Below are positions 34,767-46,345 of a stretch of DNA of 64,000 bases, piece after piece. The stretch is from contig JAJIRX010000730.1 of NCBI GenBank assembly GCA_023853785.1, positions 1 to 64,000 of the forward strand, given 5' to 3'. Position 1 is the stretch's first letter. Every line of letters starts with the position of its first letter. The position numbers were made by a program, and so were the translations under genes. Origin of the DNA: Psilocybe azurescens. Its lineage: Eukaryota; Basidiomycota; Agaricomycetes; Agaricales; Agrocybaceae. The notes under the pieces were generated by a model. The model had not been told where the DNA came from. It searched no databases and saw only the letters and a program-made list of their open reading frames with translations.

Positions 34767-35022
34767 AAATGAAATGTGAGTACTGGATTTTTAAAGCACA
34801 AACGAGGGCGTGCTTGCGTACCTCCGCCGCAGCGGTGATTATCATTGATTAGGGAGACTTGTAACTATCACCCGAAATTAATAATAGCTCGGAGATGATC
34901 AAAGATATTTGTATGCATTTACTTCAAATTCGTTTCTGAAGTCGTCAATATATCTTGCATATTTATCTATGGTGTCCATAGAAATAGGTCCAGAATTTAT
35001 ATGACTATGGATAGTCGAGATG
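34767..35022. repeat. 256-bp block identical to 36788-37043, copy 1
   Basis: Base-by-base reading shows no difference between this stretch and 36788-37043, while the sequence on both sides differs by roughly 10-15 %. It begins AAATGAAATGTGAGTACTGG and ends ATAGTCGAGATG. It lies between two minus-strand reading frames and looks non-coding. Confidence 0.9.
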
Positions 35023-35082
35023 ATGCTAAGCGTTCAAGAGAGTCAGATCATCCTGGAAAACAAAATACCGTCCAATGGCGTA

Positions 35083-35556
35083 CTAATGATAATGCTCCAA
35101 CAAATCGTAAAAATTGGAGACATTATTAAGCGGGACGCGCCCCATTCCTCGGTGTATCAGCGTTTGGAGATCCTGTAGGCATAAGGTGAAGTAGTGACGC
35201 TCGGTTTGAATATCCACCCCATCGTTATCATCCTCGTCGACAATTATCCTGGTAGTATTGAAAATAGACTCCAACAAAGTTATAGTCTTGCCAGTAGACA
35301 TAAGCGAGACTATCGGAGCCATAGGTACGGGAGCGTTGTTTTCAGAGTATACTGCTCCTTCATGAGAAGTTGGATTGCGGCCATGGTCGGGAGGTCGGGG
35401 ATTAACAGGCGGATGTGAGAAAGACGGCATGGAATTGAGAGAGGATTCAGGTAAGCAAAACGAAATCAAGAGCGGGGCTAAGTGGTGCCGGATTAAACAA
35501 TGTGCATTGTACGAGTTAGGGCTTGCGAGCGATTCTTTATAGCTAAGACTCCCCAT
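35083..35556 (-). CDS. Hypothetical protein, up to 157 aa
   Basis: An open frame starts MGSLSYKESLASP at 35556 and ends YDLLEHYH. A shorter start at MPSFSHPPVN is where the second copy (37.41 kb) also starts, so the first ~40 codons may be leader or an intron. The sequence RPPDHGRNPTSHEG and SLMSTGKTI is conserved in copy 2, while copy 2 has an internal deletion and stop. No family recognised. STGKT is P-loop-like but lacks the usual context. Confidence 0.35.
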   Translation of the reverse strand: MGSLSYKESLASPNSYNAHCLIRHHLAPLLISFCLPESSLNSMPSFSHPPVNPRPPDHGRNPTSHEGAVYSENNAPVPMAPIVSLMSTGKTITLLESIFNTTRIIVDEDDNDGVDIQTERHYFTLCLQDLQTLIHRGMGRVPLNNVSNFYDLLEHYH

Positions 35557-36553
35557 AGATTGTCTTGGTGTCTAATTATAGTGCCCACACATCAAACCCT
35601 CGCGGGCGCACATGCAGTTAGTTGATCAGCCTGATTATTGGAGGGAGCCACCTCAACACGAGCGCGCCTTTGGTTTCATAGGTCATGGGTCAAGATTCAT
35701 ATGAAATATAGCTACGTTATGATATATGGGACTACATCAGGGATTCCGAAGAGATCATTTAATGCCTGATAATGGCCTATACCTGGTGTGATGTTCTGTT
35801 TTTGGTAAAATCTTGGTATCATGTGGCAACAACACATTATACTGAGGTGATAAAATTAGAAATTACCGTAAATTTTGCAATGCCTTGGTCATTCATGGGA
35901 AATAATGAGGTTGCCCGGGGCCATTCTGATGCTTGGGCTGTTCAATTTAGGCGCCTGTCAATCTTCTGTCGAATATCCGCAGTCCGCGAATTATTAATAG
36001 ACGTCCTGGACGCTGCTCTCGCATTTCTCTGTACTTTAAAATGTACTCTACTAACCAGGTGCTGACATTCTAATTTGTCTGCACACTCCTTACTGAAATT
36101 TATTCTTAAAGATGTATCATAGGCTTCTTCCATTGTATGTTACCCGGAAAACCCTAATAGACTTGACATTTATTGCAAGCTTAAACTTAGATCGTTGCCT
36201 GATTCACTACTAGTAAGCATCGTTGCACAAATAAGTCTGATAATTCATTTAAGCTATACTAGTACAGTTGTTGCCCAAGGTGCTGAAGCAACATAGGATC
36301 AAGAAAATGAAGTTAATCTTGGATGGTTTCAAACTTTCCCTCCAATGATACCTGGCTGAGGCTGGTTATCAACAAGTCAGAAAAATAAGGCGTCGAGTTG
36401 AGAACTATGTGTAGATAAACTTCCCCGCCAGAGCCTATTTTAATCAGCGCAGGAACACGTGCTGTCGCCAAGCGTGGTAGTTTTGAGCGAAGAGATGGTG
36501 TACAAAGATTCATGCAAGCGTTGTAACGCCTGAAGCCCATGTAACTCAATATA
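35557..36553. other. Spacer between the two duplicated blocks
   Basis: No gene is supported. A 78-codon minus-strand frame (36549-36313, beginning MSYMGFRRYN) directly follows the 36781 frame in transcription order and could be a later exon of it, but no splice pattern could be confirmed. Confidence 0.3.
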
Positions 36554-36781
36554 TCACATGTGCCCTGCTAAGCCAAATAAAATGCCGGTCTGTACATAGG
36601 CAAGTGTGACAAGCTTGTCCTGCAGGTAGAGTAAGAGATAGAGTAAGTCTGACATACTATTTAGCAAGAAAAAGGGACTCACACTGGCGGAAGTGTGGGG
36701 GTTGATATAAGTTACGGTTGCAACACTGGCCGAAACAAAGTTTCCACCAGAAATAGCGATATTATTGCAGTTGGGGAACAT
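36554..36781 (-). CDS. Possible N-terminal exon, SGGNF-type
   Basis: The start MFPNCNNIAISGGNFVSAS resembles the short N-terminal leader (Ser-x-Phe/Ile-x-Ile-x-Gly-Gly-x-Phe) found on many large Agaricomycete proteins, including NACHT-type ones. The rest of such a protein is not present. The frame runs to YVQTGILFGLAGHM. A GTGAGT donor near 36692 suggests that only about 30 codons are exon. The copy at 34.77 kb has lost the ATG. Probably a truncated relic. Confidence 0.35.
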   Translation of the reverse strand: MFPNCNNIAISGGNFVSASVATVTYINPHTSASVSPFFLLNSMSDLLYLLLYLQDKLVTLAYVQTGILFGLAGHM

Positions 36782-36787
36782 GTCTAT

Positions 36788-37043
36788 AAATGAAATGTGA
36801 GTACTGGATTTTTAAAGCACAAACGAGGGCGTGCTTGCGTACCTCCGCCGCAGCGGTGATTATCATTGATTAGGGAGACTTGTAACTATCACCCGAAATT
36901 AATAATAGCTCGGAGATGATCAAAGATATTTGTATGCATTTACTTCAAATTCGTTTCTGAAGTCGTCAATATATCTTGCATATTTATCTATGGTGTCCAT
37001 AGAAATAGGTCCAGAATTTATATGACTATGGATAGTCGAGATG
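36788..37043. repeat. 256-bp block identical to 34767-35022, copy 2
   Basis: Second copy of the perfectly identical block, just upstream (minus strand) of the MFPNCNN frame at 36781. Gene conversion or a recent insertion of the same element are the main explanations. Confidence 0.9.
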
Positions 37044-37108
37044 CTGCTAAACGTTCATGAAATGAAAGTCAGCTCATCCTTGAAAATAAAATACCATCGA
37101 ATGACGTA

Positions 37109-37413
37109 CTAATGATAATGCTCCAACAAATCGTAAAAACTGGAGACATTATTGAGCGAGACGCCCCATCTCTCGGTATATTAACGTTTGAAGATCGTGC
37201 AGGCGCGGTGTTAAATTGTGACGTTCAGTTTGAACATCCGCCCTATCATTACTCCAACAAAGCTAGAGTCTTTCCAGCGGACATAAGCGAGACCATCGGA
37301 TCCATAAGCATGGGAGCGTTATTCTCAGAGTATAGTGCTCCCTCATGAGAAGTTGGATTACGACCAGGATCTGGAGGTCGAGGATCAACAGGGGAGTATT
37401 GCGAAGATGCCAT
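37109..37413 (-). pseudogene. Second copy of the 35-kb hypothetical gene
   Basis: Starts MASSQYSPVDPRPPDPGRNPTSHEG and keeps LYSENNAPM and SLMSAGKT. A stop follows LALLE, where copy 1 continues with SIFNTTRII. A deletion of about 30 bp explains the loss. The remainder, down to the shared stop at 37109, is readable only in other frames. Confidence 0.5.
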
Positions 37414-38281
37414 CTGTTGTTGAACAGGAGCTAAGCCAACACAGGGTTGAGTTTAAGTTTGCAGTCGGGGTTAGATGCAATGTGGTATATAGGTTGTCTA
37501 ACACGAGAGTGGTGTTATATCGCGAAATCGTTAGCACTGTCATTTATTCCTACTCCCATGAACATTGTAAAATATGATTTAGTACCTGCTTATATGGGTC
37601 ATGCTGCAAGGCCTGTGTGATATGTGGTGATATTATAGCTCAGATTACTATCATTGCCTTCTGGCACTGCCCTCCCGGCTGCAAGGTTCATTCAAAAGGT
37701 TGTTCCAGAACCTTCTAATTGTTAGAAATAGACAATAATGCACAAATCAGTAGCTATACTGATGAGTAACAATAGAGTCAAATCTCAAATGCGCAACAAT
37801 GACAAGTATGAGTGAAAATAGTAAATTGCTTCTGTAGACTCCAAATCTTGTTCTAGTGTCTTTTTTCCTCAGACATAGTAGGAATACTGGTCTTTTACAT
37901 GGCTAAGTGTCTAAAAATGGCGAGGCGTGACTATAGGTGTCCACAATATTGCGTCAAAACACCAAACCTATAATTACGTGACAAATTATATATCACCAGA
38001 ACCGTCTCAACGAGGGGATTCCGGATTAGTGATCAGAATTTGAATAACTTTACTCTACAAAAAGTTATTAACAGAATAGTGTGCAAAAACACCGAAAAGA
38101 GCGAATTCTAACTAAGTGTCCATTTGTACAAGTCCAAATATCAAGTGTAGAACATTAGAAACAAAGTGTTTAATCACAAAAACTAACACTAATACCATGG
38201 GATCTCACTTCAACACTCGACTAGTATCATCGCCTTCTGACAATGCCTCCGAAGCTATAAGGTTCATTCAAAAATAGTGCG
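37414..38281. other. Intergenic
   Basis: AT-rich with no supported gene. The phrase CATCGCCTTCTGACAATGCC near 38.23 kb resembles CATTGCCTTCTGGCACTGCC near 37.65 kb, both followed by ...AAGGTTCATTCAAAA, so a diverged short repeat is present. Confidence 0.35.
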
Positions 38282-38713
38282 ATGGCGCCCCTTCGGATGG
38301 CCTACGATGATCCTAATGCCCAAACCGTCATTCAGGCTATCAACTCTCGCAGCCAACACAAACCAACCCTTCATGTACACACAATGGCTGGGCAGCCTCT
38401 ATGTCTGTGTTCCCGAATTCTCGAAACACAACCAAATCCAGCGCTCATCCGAATAACAACGGCAATCACCATTTTCGCAACATCCATTCCACTGCCAGCG
38501 GTCTGCATATTGCCATACCGAACGATCAAATGGACAACCTTCGCCGATGCTTATCTCCCGCTGTCGCACCTAACGCTCAATGCCCTTATCAGTTCATCAC
38601 TTGCAAGAAAGTCCCATTTAGGCGCCCGCCAATCTTCTATGTATGTATCTACCTACCTACCTATCTATCTATCCGCAGTCCGTGGAAGTTGCAACTCCTG
38701 GAAGTTGCGCTAA
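38282..38713 (+). CDS. Doubtful hypothetical ORF, 143 aa
   Basis: An open frame starts MAPLRMAYDDPNAQTVIQAINS with a mildly hydrophobic middle (TTAITIFATSIPLPAVCIL). Its 3' end runs through a TACC/TATC microsatellite at about 38645-38672, which argues against a real C-terminus. No family recognised. Confidence 0.18.
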   Translation: MAPLRMAYDDPNAQTVIQAINSRSQHKPTLHVHTMAGQPLCLCSRILETQPNPALIRITTAITIFATSIPLPAVCILPYRTIKWTTFADAYLPLSHLTLNALISSSLARKSHLGARQSSMYVSTYLPIYLSAVRGSCNSWKLR

Positions 38714-40120
38714 TTCTCCGTCTTTAGAAATAAATTCCAAAGACACCGTATGTCCGCACGACTCCGAGTCGTTATCCCAATGTTTCCCGCATCGCCATTG
38801 AACTCGTAGAGAAAAGAAGATCGCTGCACACTTAATAAAATGTCTGATTTACCTCATTATATGGTGAGAAGCAAGGCATGACAGCTATACGGGTTAGCAT
38901 TCTGAGTGCAATTCAAAATGAGGCCACTCGATGGAGTAGGTTATAATCATAATGGACGAGCCGCAGATGGCTTCTGATACACAGACAATGCTCTCGGGTC
39001 CCAGTGAGGACATATACACTCATATCTTCACAGAGACCTTGGTGATCTCGCGGATACGTTGAAGCTGTGTGAAATCATTCGTAAGAAAAACTTTGCTTTC
39101 AGGCTCACAGCCATTGACGGTTCTGGTTTCTGGTTCCTGGTTTCTTGGGAAGGCCAGAGTAGGGCTGCGCGCTGTTATCGTATATACGGTTTTACGGCCG
39201 CATTATACTGGCGATAACATGTTCCCAGGTGGACATGGCATCATTTCTTTGCGATGTGCTAGCTTCCAACCAGGTACTATCCATATTCTTATGCTTGTGA
39301 AGCAGGTCTTCGTCTTGCTCATGCTGCTCTGCAGGGAAAAGCGTAGTTTACTTTTTACTCTTTTTATTAAATTGCATTGGTCTTTCAGCCGGTACGGCCA
39401 TATTACCTGTATGACATACCGTCCCGTACCGTTGAGAGTTTTGGGAAGAAGGTACGGTTACGGCCCGTAACCGTAAATCAGCCAAACATGGTTAGGTGTA
39501 TCAATTATGTAATCTTCTAGAATGCAAGCCACCTTGACTATGATCACAGTTAGTTACACCGTGCTCGACATTCTCTTTCCTTAATTCACCTTGTGTTTCT
39601 CTGGTGACGACTCGACAGATAGAGACAAAAGGTCGGTCAAAATGGAAATTGTTGAGTTCACTTTGCTGTCCTACTTGAACGACTTTCCTAAACACCTCCG
39701 GTACAGTCTAGTCTCTTTGGAGGGGCTGACAGCCTTGATGAACGCAGGGTGTCCAGCTCCGATGTCGACAAGGCACCACAACGGACATTCGCTGTCAACA
39801 AAGGCCGCGATGAAGGATTAGAGAAAAATATGCGCATTCTGCACCTCCCCAGGACTCAAAGGTCTTCCTGTGGTTAAATAATGGCAGAGGAACCGCGACG
39901 ATCATGGAGGTTGCCTATCAGCCCATCGTGAGATGTGTCCCCATTTCACCTCTTACAAGACCTGGGCATCACGTTGCTAACAAACAGTTTCGTGCTTCTG
40001 CTGCGCGTATGTCGTCAAACTGATGGGCCGCGAGCCCCTGACAAAATGCGTTTTCTTTGTTAAATCAGTCCGTCCATCTTTATGCAAAACTATTCACCGT
40101 CGTCATCCTGTTCATTTTTG
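38714..40120. other. Intergenic with inverted-repeat scraps
   Basis: No gene is supported. Around 39.18-39.47 kb the phrases TACGGTTTTACGGCCG, CCGTACCGTTGAGAG and GGTTACGGCCCGTAACC are partly self-complementary, suggesting remains of a small inverted-repeat element. Confidence 0.35.
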
Positions 40121-40587
40121 TTACATATGCGATTGGGGATACTGCGAAGCGTCTTCGCCTATGCTAAAGGATCGGAAAAGTCGTTGATTAGACATTGATG
40201 TTGGTGGTGGAGCTGGGGCAGCGGTAGGTGTTTCATGTAGCAAAATCGTGGACCTCGTAGATGAAGTCATTGACGAAGAAGTGGATTCAAGCTCAAAAGC
40301 GGATATGATTGAGTCGGATAAAAGCGAGTAGATGACGGGAGGTCGTACTTGAGCACAGTGAGCACGCCCAGGGATATGTGCGTAACCCGTACGGAAATGC
40401 AGCAACATTGATGGAACATTGGTCGTGAGCATCATGCACACAAAACCTTTTGGCTTTCATAACAAGTCTGAAGGCAAGAGTGGCAGACGCACCAGTAGTA
40501 GGGCGACAGAGAAGTGGGTCTTGCCGGCGTTGCAGATCCTGGTATACGGCACGTTCACTGCCCTCCGGCCGCATACACGTCGAGGCC

Positions 40588-40926
40588 TTTAATATTCAGG
40601 TGCCCTTTGTAGAGGTATAACAAGGGGTATAAAAATTTCAATTATAAATTGACTTCGAACTTTGAAAAGTATTTTATATGTGGGGAAGCATGAATTGTCC
40701 TTAAGATTACCAATCCACGACAACCTACAAAGTTGCTTTGTAGAGAAATCATGGCCATGCATTCTTCTAAAAAGCTACTTTGAATTCTGTGCCCATTCAA
40801 TTCAAGGCAACTTTGTAGGTCGTCACGTATTTTCGCTATTAAAGTCAATTCAGGTCTCCTCCGCATATAAAATATTTTTTAAAGTAACCCTAATTATGCC
40901 TCTACAAAGGACTATTGAATATCTAA
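40588..40926. mobile_element. Foldback (MITE-like) element inside exon 5 of relic G
   Basis: The ends are CCTTTGTAGAGGTATAA (40604-40620) and its inverse CCTCTACAAAGG (40899-40910), with further outer pairing AATATTCA/TGAATATC. The two halves match as inverted repeats over about 130 bp, for example GTATTTTATATGTGG with TATTTTATATGCGG and CGACAACCTACAAAGTTGC with CGACCTACAAAGTTGC. No coding capacity. The target duplication could not be defined. Confidence 0.75.
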
Positions 40927-41055
40927 AATCCCGATGTGATAACAGGACCATGCCGATCTGCCCACAGAACAGAGGCGCTAATAATGTTCCAAACGGCCGG
41001 TCTTTGTGGTGTAATGCATACACTGTAAGTATACGCATACGAATGGGTTAGTTCA

Positions 41056-42788
41056 GGGCACAGGAAAAGGCCGTGGCACGCCTGGGGCAGTCCGTGGTGT
41101 CCGTGCACGTCCGTGCTATGTCCGTGAACTATAATTCGAGATCCGTGCAATGTTATAGTGATCACACTGACTTCCGTGAGAGATCCGTGCAATCATATAA
41201 TCATAGCCTGAAGGATGTGTAGAGATTGTATCCCGTCTCCTTTGTTTTGTAGTACGGAAATATTGAAAAACAGCCAATTTGATGAGCTGTGGCTTGCCTA
41301 CAAGTCGGACCCTAGATGTCCAATATTACAATGTATGACAGTAGGTTCAAAGTAGCAGTAATATTTGTGAATAATAAACTGGACACAGTACTATACTCTC
41401 TACTTTGGAATAGGTCTTGGCATAGGATGTGGTCGTACAAGTATATTAGAAGGAGGCTTTGACTTGGGAAAGTTGGCATAATTAATTCCCGGCTTAACAA
41501 GTTAGATGTGATCAGCCACAAAAAGTGAGAAAGTTTAAGAAATAATCCACTCACCTCAAGCTCACTATCACTCGCTATATCAGCACGGTCTCCACTGTTC
41601 CACTCCTTCGGGAAGTCGCCATAAGGACTCCAATTATTCTGATGGTTTCCTATGTCTAGACCCCATTGTTTGTTTCCAGCTACCCCGGCACAAATGGAAT
41701 TCTGTATGACAAGGAATGGTAATGGATACCGGTTATTTGATGTGAAAGTACTGAGACAGATAAAAAATTGTGTTGATTTTTAAAGTGACTTTCAAGTCTT
41801 GACAGAGGGGTTTAAATGCAGCATGATGAAACACCCCTCTTTTGTTCCAGTTAGCAATCACTGCCCTTCATAAATTATAACTGCGGAAGGGCAGTGGGCG
41901 CTGTTATAGAGCCGCACAATATTGACTGTGGTACGGTTAATTGTCCTATTCCGACTTCCATATCAAGTCAATATCAAGCATCGCTCAATTTTAGAATATC
42001 AGCTTGACAATACTGCTAGATCCTTACCCTGTGGAACACAACATTCTTCCATGCAGGTCCGTGTCATGACCACATATTTCCATGCCATGTCTGTGCAGGT
42101 CTGTGATGTGTCCGTGCAGATCCGTGCTAATTTAACACAGCATATGTAAAGTCTGTGCAGGTCTGTGCATGTCTGTGCTGAGCTGTGCCGGAAATTTTAG
42201 CAGTCCGTGCTCAAGTCTGTGCAAGGTGAGTAAGTCCGTGCATGTAAATGTACTCAAAATTTTATTTTAAAAAATACTCGGTAGGCAGTAGGAAGGATTA
42301 GGACTGACTAGTATTGGTATTAGTAGCCGTGACTTGGGTGTGATATTGGTCTGTCATCATGAATTGAGCACAGTTATAAACGTGTTCATTGGTATATTAT
42401 ATGTAGTAATACTTAATTTATCTGAATATATATGCAACAAGGAAAGATTTTATATTGATTTGATGGTGCTTATCTGTCTACTACAGTTTGTGCGCCCGAT
42501 TTAGCGCCTCATTCATGAAGGTGGTCGGAATATTCCGTTGCCTTCGGGATTGTCCGATGAAGCAATTGTAAGTAAAAGTCCTCAGATAACACACTTCAAA
42601 GCATCATTTGTCATTCCCAGGTAAGCTTTAATAGAATGTAACCACATAATTACTACTGTAAGTCTCTTGAAAGTACATATGTTTAGATATTTAAGAGCAT
42701 CACTTGGTGAGGTCCGTGCAAGTCCGTGCAGGTCCGTGAAACAGGTGCACAGACGTGGCACGCACGCCACGGCCTTTTCTCTTTGCCC
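41056..42788. mobile_element. TIR element I, 1733 bp, 9-bp target duplication GTTAGTTCA
   Basis: The left end reads GGGCACAGGAAAAGGCCGTGGC and the right end, inverted, GGGCAAAGAGAAAAGGCCGTGGC. The 9 bp GTTAGTTCA flank both sides perfectly (41047-41055 and 42789-42797). The subterminal parts are crowded with TCCGTGC/GTCCGTGCA in direct orientation (41.08-41.18 kb, 42.06-42.25 kb and 42.71-42.74 kb). The inside is AT-rich without a transposase, so it is non-autonomous. It sits between exons 4 and 5 of DUF6533 relic G. Confidence 0.9.
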
Positions 42789-43599
42789 GTTAGTTCATCA
42801 ATAATAATCATGCGCGTATAGCGACTGCAAATAAAAGACGTCTAATTTGGCTTAATACTTGCGTCGTAGTATCAGAATACCGACCAGATCAGCCATAAAC
42901 ATGAAGAGGCAGTCAGCTGGAATGTGAATCATCTCGTACAAATTGGCTCCAGTATGTCCAGGGCGGCAAAAAGCTGGAAAATCGCGAAAACGTTAGTGCA
43001 TTCGAACGTTGGAGCAGGCCAATCCGGCCTGCAGTAGCAGCTCGTGTCTGGCAAAACTCAGAGTGCTCGTTGAGCGGCCACACAATGTGGCGTTGTGGGA
43101 AAGATGTCTCCTTCCCTGACTACCAAAGCATGCTAGCACACAAACCGTGCACAGCGCTGATGAGATACACTACACTATCTAGTCTACGCTCAGGCAGCCC
43201 GGCCCAGATAGCCAGAGCTCACTGTCACAACGTCCATGTTTCTGGGTAGTGGCTTGAAAAGGAGGTGGGGACAGACCTTTGAACAATGATGGCAAAGTAT
43301 CGAAAGATAATGTATATGAGGCATACAGTTGTCAGAGGAAAGTTCAGGTTCATACCATATCCAAATTTTAGAGTCCCACAGTAGTCAGACTCGTTCACAT
43401 CCACATCATTCTTTAGAAAACCGGTAAATTGATTGCAAAAGAGATGTATTATGAAAATAGCACTAGTGTGCATATGGGAAGTAGCGAAGGAACTTAGTCT
43501 AACGCATACGATCAACTACCGTCTAACTTGGCCTTGCAATCTCAATATCGAATTGAACTCGAGAAATTGAGACGTCAAGACTACTTGACAGAGATAAAA

Positions 43600-46345
43600 A
43601 TTAACAGTATTTCTTTCGATGTCGATAGGGTAAGATTAGCAAGCGTCAGTGGTGTTGCTATAACTCTGAGCTGGAACAATAATAATGCTCTTGAAGCTCG
43701 AGCTGGAGAATATCGAGCTTGGACATTAGTACCGTGTTGTCTGGGCTTCGCATTCTGAGTTCGTCTCTGTATATTTGAGTCTTTGCATCTTCATAATTAC
43801 ACGACAGTACTACGACCCTAAGCTTAGCGAATCTCGAGAATCATACAGTAAGGCTGGAAAGATATACACACAATGACGTAATCGATATCCGCCATATGGT
43901 TAAAAAAAAATGCATAGGGAACTTGTCAGTATCAGTCGGTTTTCGCTTAAGAATGCACGCACTCAAAGATAATGTGCGCCTTATCCACTTGAGTTGCATA
44001 AGAGTGGGCGAAATGGGGCACAGGTTTTTACCGTGGCAGGGGCGTGCAGGGCGTGCAGGGGCGTGCAAAACTGGGGCGTGCAAGGGATGTGCAGGGGCTG
44101 GGGTGTGCATGTCTGCGGATGGGCGTGCAATATTGAAAATTATTGCTTCTGGGGGCGTGCTAGGGGCGTGCTGGGGCTGGGGGTGCATATCTGCGAATGG
44201 GCGTGCGATGTTGGAAGTATTGCTGCTGGGGCGTGCATGTACGTGCGATAATGTGTTCTAGCTTAAGTGGGGCGTTAGAGTACATTTTAGTATATTTCTA
44301 AGTTGTCCTTGTTATCGATTGTAGTAGCTAGTTCTTCTTTGCTAATAAGGGTCTAGGACGTATATGTATCTTGGGTGTCTCACAGGAGCCTGAGATGGTT
44401 CGATGAGGAAAGCTTAAAATTATCATATAATGACAGCACTCATCGTGTTCCACTTGATATAGGACACGGCTTCTAAAGAATTAGGGACAAATTTTTAAAA
44501 CATAACCCCGAGCATGTGTCAGCTCCTCAGAGGCAACACATAAGGCCTGGATAGGTGTCGGACGGGATGATGAAGTGCTGAGCGAGGTCATATGTGCGAG
44601 GTTGCTTATTTGTCGTGTCTATCGGCTCAAGCAGAATAATGTAATAACCGAAGGGGAGACACAAGGGAGGTGGGCGCGGGTGATGGATGCCAGATGAACA
44701 GCATCAGAGTGTTGTCAGTTGATATGAAAGCAGATTGGTGTACAATTAATTTAAATTGGACATCAAATATCTAATTTCGAAACTATCGACCGACAGCAAC
44801 TCAATTGAAAGCGCGCAATACAATACAATGTACATCATATCGTGTCCATACGATACGAGGAGAAACAAAGCAAATATAAGGAAAGAAAAGAAAGTAGAAG
44901 AAAAGTGAAAGAAAGAATTGGAAGAACCGGGCAAAGGGCAACTCTCGTGACTTGGATATATGATCCTCGAAGGACCTTCCACCAGCGGACGGACCTTCAT
45001 TTCCGTGAGATCAAGGAGTGCATGTCGACTGGAATAAGATGTAATGTACTGGCCGAGTTTTATGTTCACCATCTATTCGGTATCTGTAAGCTGACTTCAT
45101 CTTTCGTCGTATCTCCCATACAATCTGACACATTTCTTTAATTCTCATTCAACCGACTGACGGAAAAATTTTGCCAATGATGAAACTGAGCATCATATAG
45201 ACTACAGGTATGTGAGCTTCGCACCGGAAGTTGAACTGCCAGACAAAATCACATCCAGGAGATCGGTAAGATTGTATTATATGTATAGGATGTATGCCAG
45301 TCAAATGGGACTTTAATCCAGAGAAATATGGATGCCCTACGGTCTGTCATTATAATATACACAAGAATGAGAGCATGAAAATTTACCAGCTTGACATACA
45401 GACTGCGCATTCCAAGAGTCTGGGAAGCATCGTAAGCATTGTGAAATGTTTTGGCGGCATAGATGTTTCTGCCGAGAGGCGAGGCGTGCAGGACGTGCAG
45501 GGGCGTGCCAGGGCGTGCACTGCATGGGGCGTGAGTGGGGCATGCACTAGGGCGTGTAGGGCGTGCTGGGGCGTGCACCGGGGCGTGCATATGTCACGCT
45601 TATGTGTAGGTGATATTTAAAGGTTAGGATACTTACAATAATATTTACCAAGTTGTTAAGCGCCCGTTTACTCAGTTTTTTACCTTGATTAGACGATGTC
45701 AATGACTCATTGCCACTCATGTTCTCCCTTTGGTACTTACCTTGTTTTGACCTCAGTAAAATAAGAAATTTAATCTATATTTGTACTTGGATACTCTTAT
45801 AGATATTTTAAGCAGTGGATCATTACATTTAAATGTGCAAAGGGTATCCTGCAGGTTGTGTGGTAGGTTAAACATGGGTCAAGCATACTTAGAAGGCAAA
45901 TGTCACGTGTTACTCCGTCACTCTATAAAACCAACTTGATTAAAAAAACATTCACTGCGCGAATACTCATTGCTGGGGAGATAATTACGACTAAGGAACC
46001 ATGGTTACACCCCCAAATGTCTTTTAAATGCGCCAGTACACGATATATGGAGACCGGAATAAGCACGCCCGCACGCCCCATCTTGCACGCCCCAGCACGC
46101 CCCTCACGCCCCAGCCACGGCTATTTCCCTTTGCCCGGCGAAATGGATATGAATAATGCTAGGACGTGAGCAAATATGGGAACTGACGATTTTCATGGCA
46201 CAGGTACATTACATACCGCAGATTATTAATATAACCAAAATCCACGCTCCATCGCGAGTCGCGACTCTTATGACCGGTACCCCCAGCTTCCTGAGGTGAT
46301 TTATCGCTGCCGTTAGCAGTCCCAGCAATATATGTAAACCAGACA
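43600..46345 (-). pseudogene. DUF6533 relic H, split by TIR element II
   Basis: On the minus strand the exon 6 counterpart of gene C is readable at 46.34-46.21 kb: ISVWFTYI, then LRKLGVPVIRVATRDGAWIL after a frameshift. Exon 7 is cut by the 2.1-kb element and resumes at about 44.0 kb (SYATQVDKAHIIF). Exon 8 lies near 43.89 kb and exon 9 near 43.82 kb (CRVIMKMQRLKYTETNSE). No exon 1-5 equivalent lies upstream. It belongs to the gene C subfamily and shares its 3' flank. Confidence 0.75.
44016..46136. mobile_element. TIR element II, 2121 bp, 9-bp target duplication GGCGAAATG
   Basis: The left end reads GGGCACAGGTTTTTACCGTGGC and the right end, inverted, GGGCAAAGGGAAATAGCCGTGGC. GGCGAAATG flanks it perfectly (44007-44015 and 46137-46145). 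Subterminal zones hold many GGGGCGTGCA/GGCGTGC repeats (44.03-44.24 kb, 45.48-45.59 kb, and inverted at 46.06-46.11 kb). The inside has no recognisable transposase. A Lys/Arg-rich 99-codon frame at 44842 is of doubtful meaning. Ends and target length are those of element I, so both use the same transposase. Confidence 0.9.

Larger units (their letters stand above)
40121..43345 (-). pseudogene. DUF6533 relic G, split by two insertions
   Basis: On the minus strand exon 3 is readable near 43.34-43.28 kb (TTVCLIYIIFRYFAIIVQR). A degenerate exon 4 follows near 42.97-42.85 kb, exon 5 begins near 41.04 kb (VYALHHKDRPFGTLLAPLFCGQIG), continues near 40.58 kb, and exon 6 lies near 40.41 kb (RVTHISLGVLT). 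Exons 1, 2, 7 and 8 were not found. The DNA between exons 4 and 5 is a 1.7-kb transposon with target duplication, and a foldback element cuts exon 5. The unrelated-looking 3' end (PAPPPTSMSNQ) may be foreign sequence. It cannot be functional. Confidence 0.7.

Noticed and set aside
44842..45141. Basic 99-codon frame inside TIR element II as a transposase fragment
   Set aside because: Composition is Lys/Arg-rich low complexity and no DDE or zinc-finger pattern is present.
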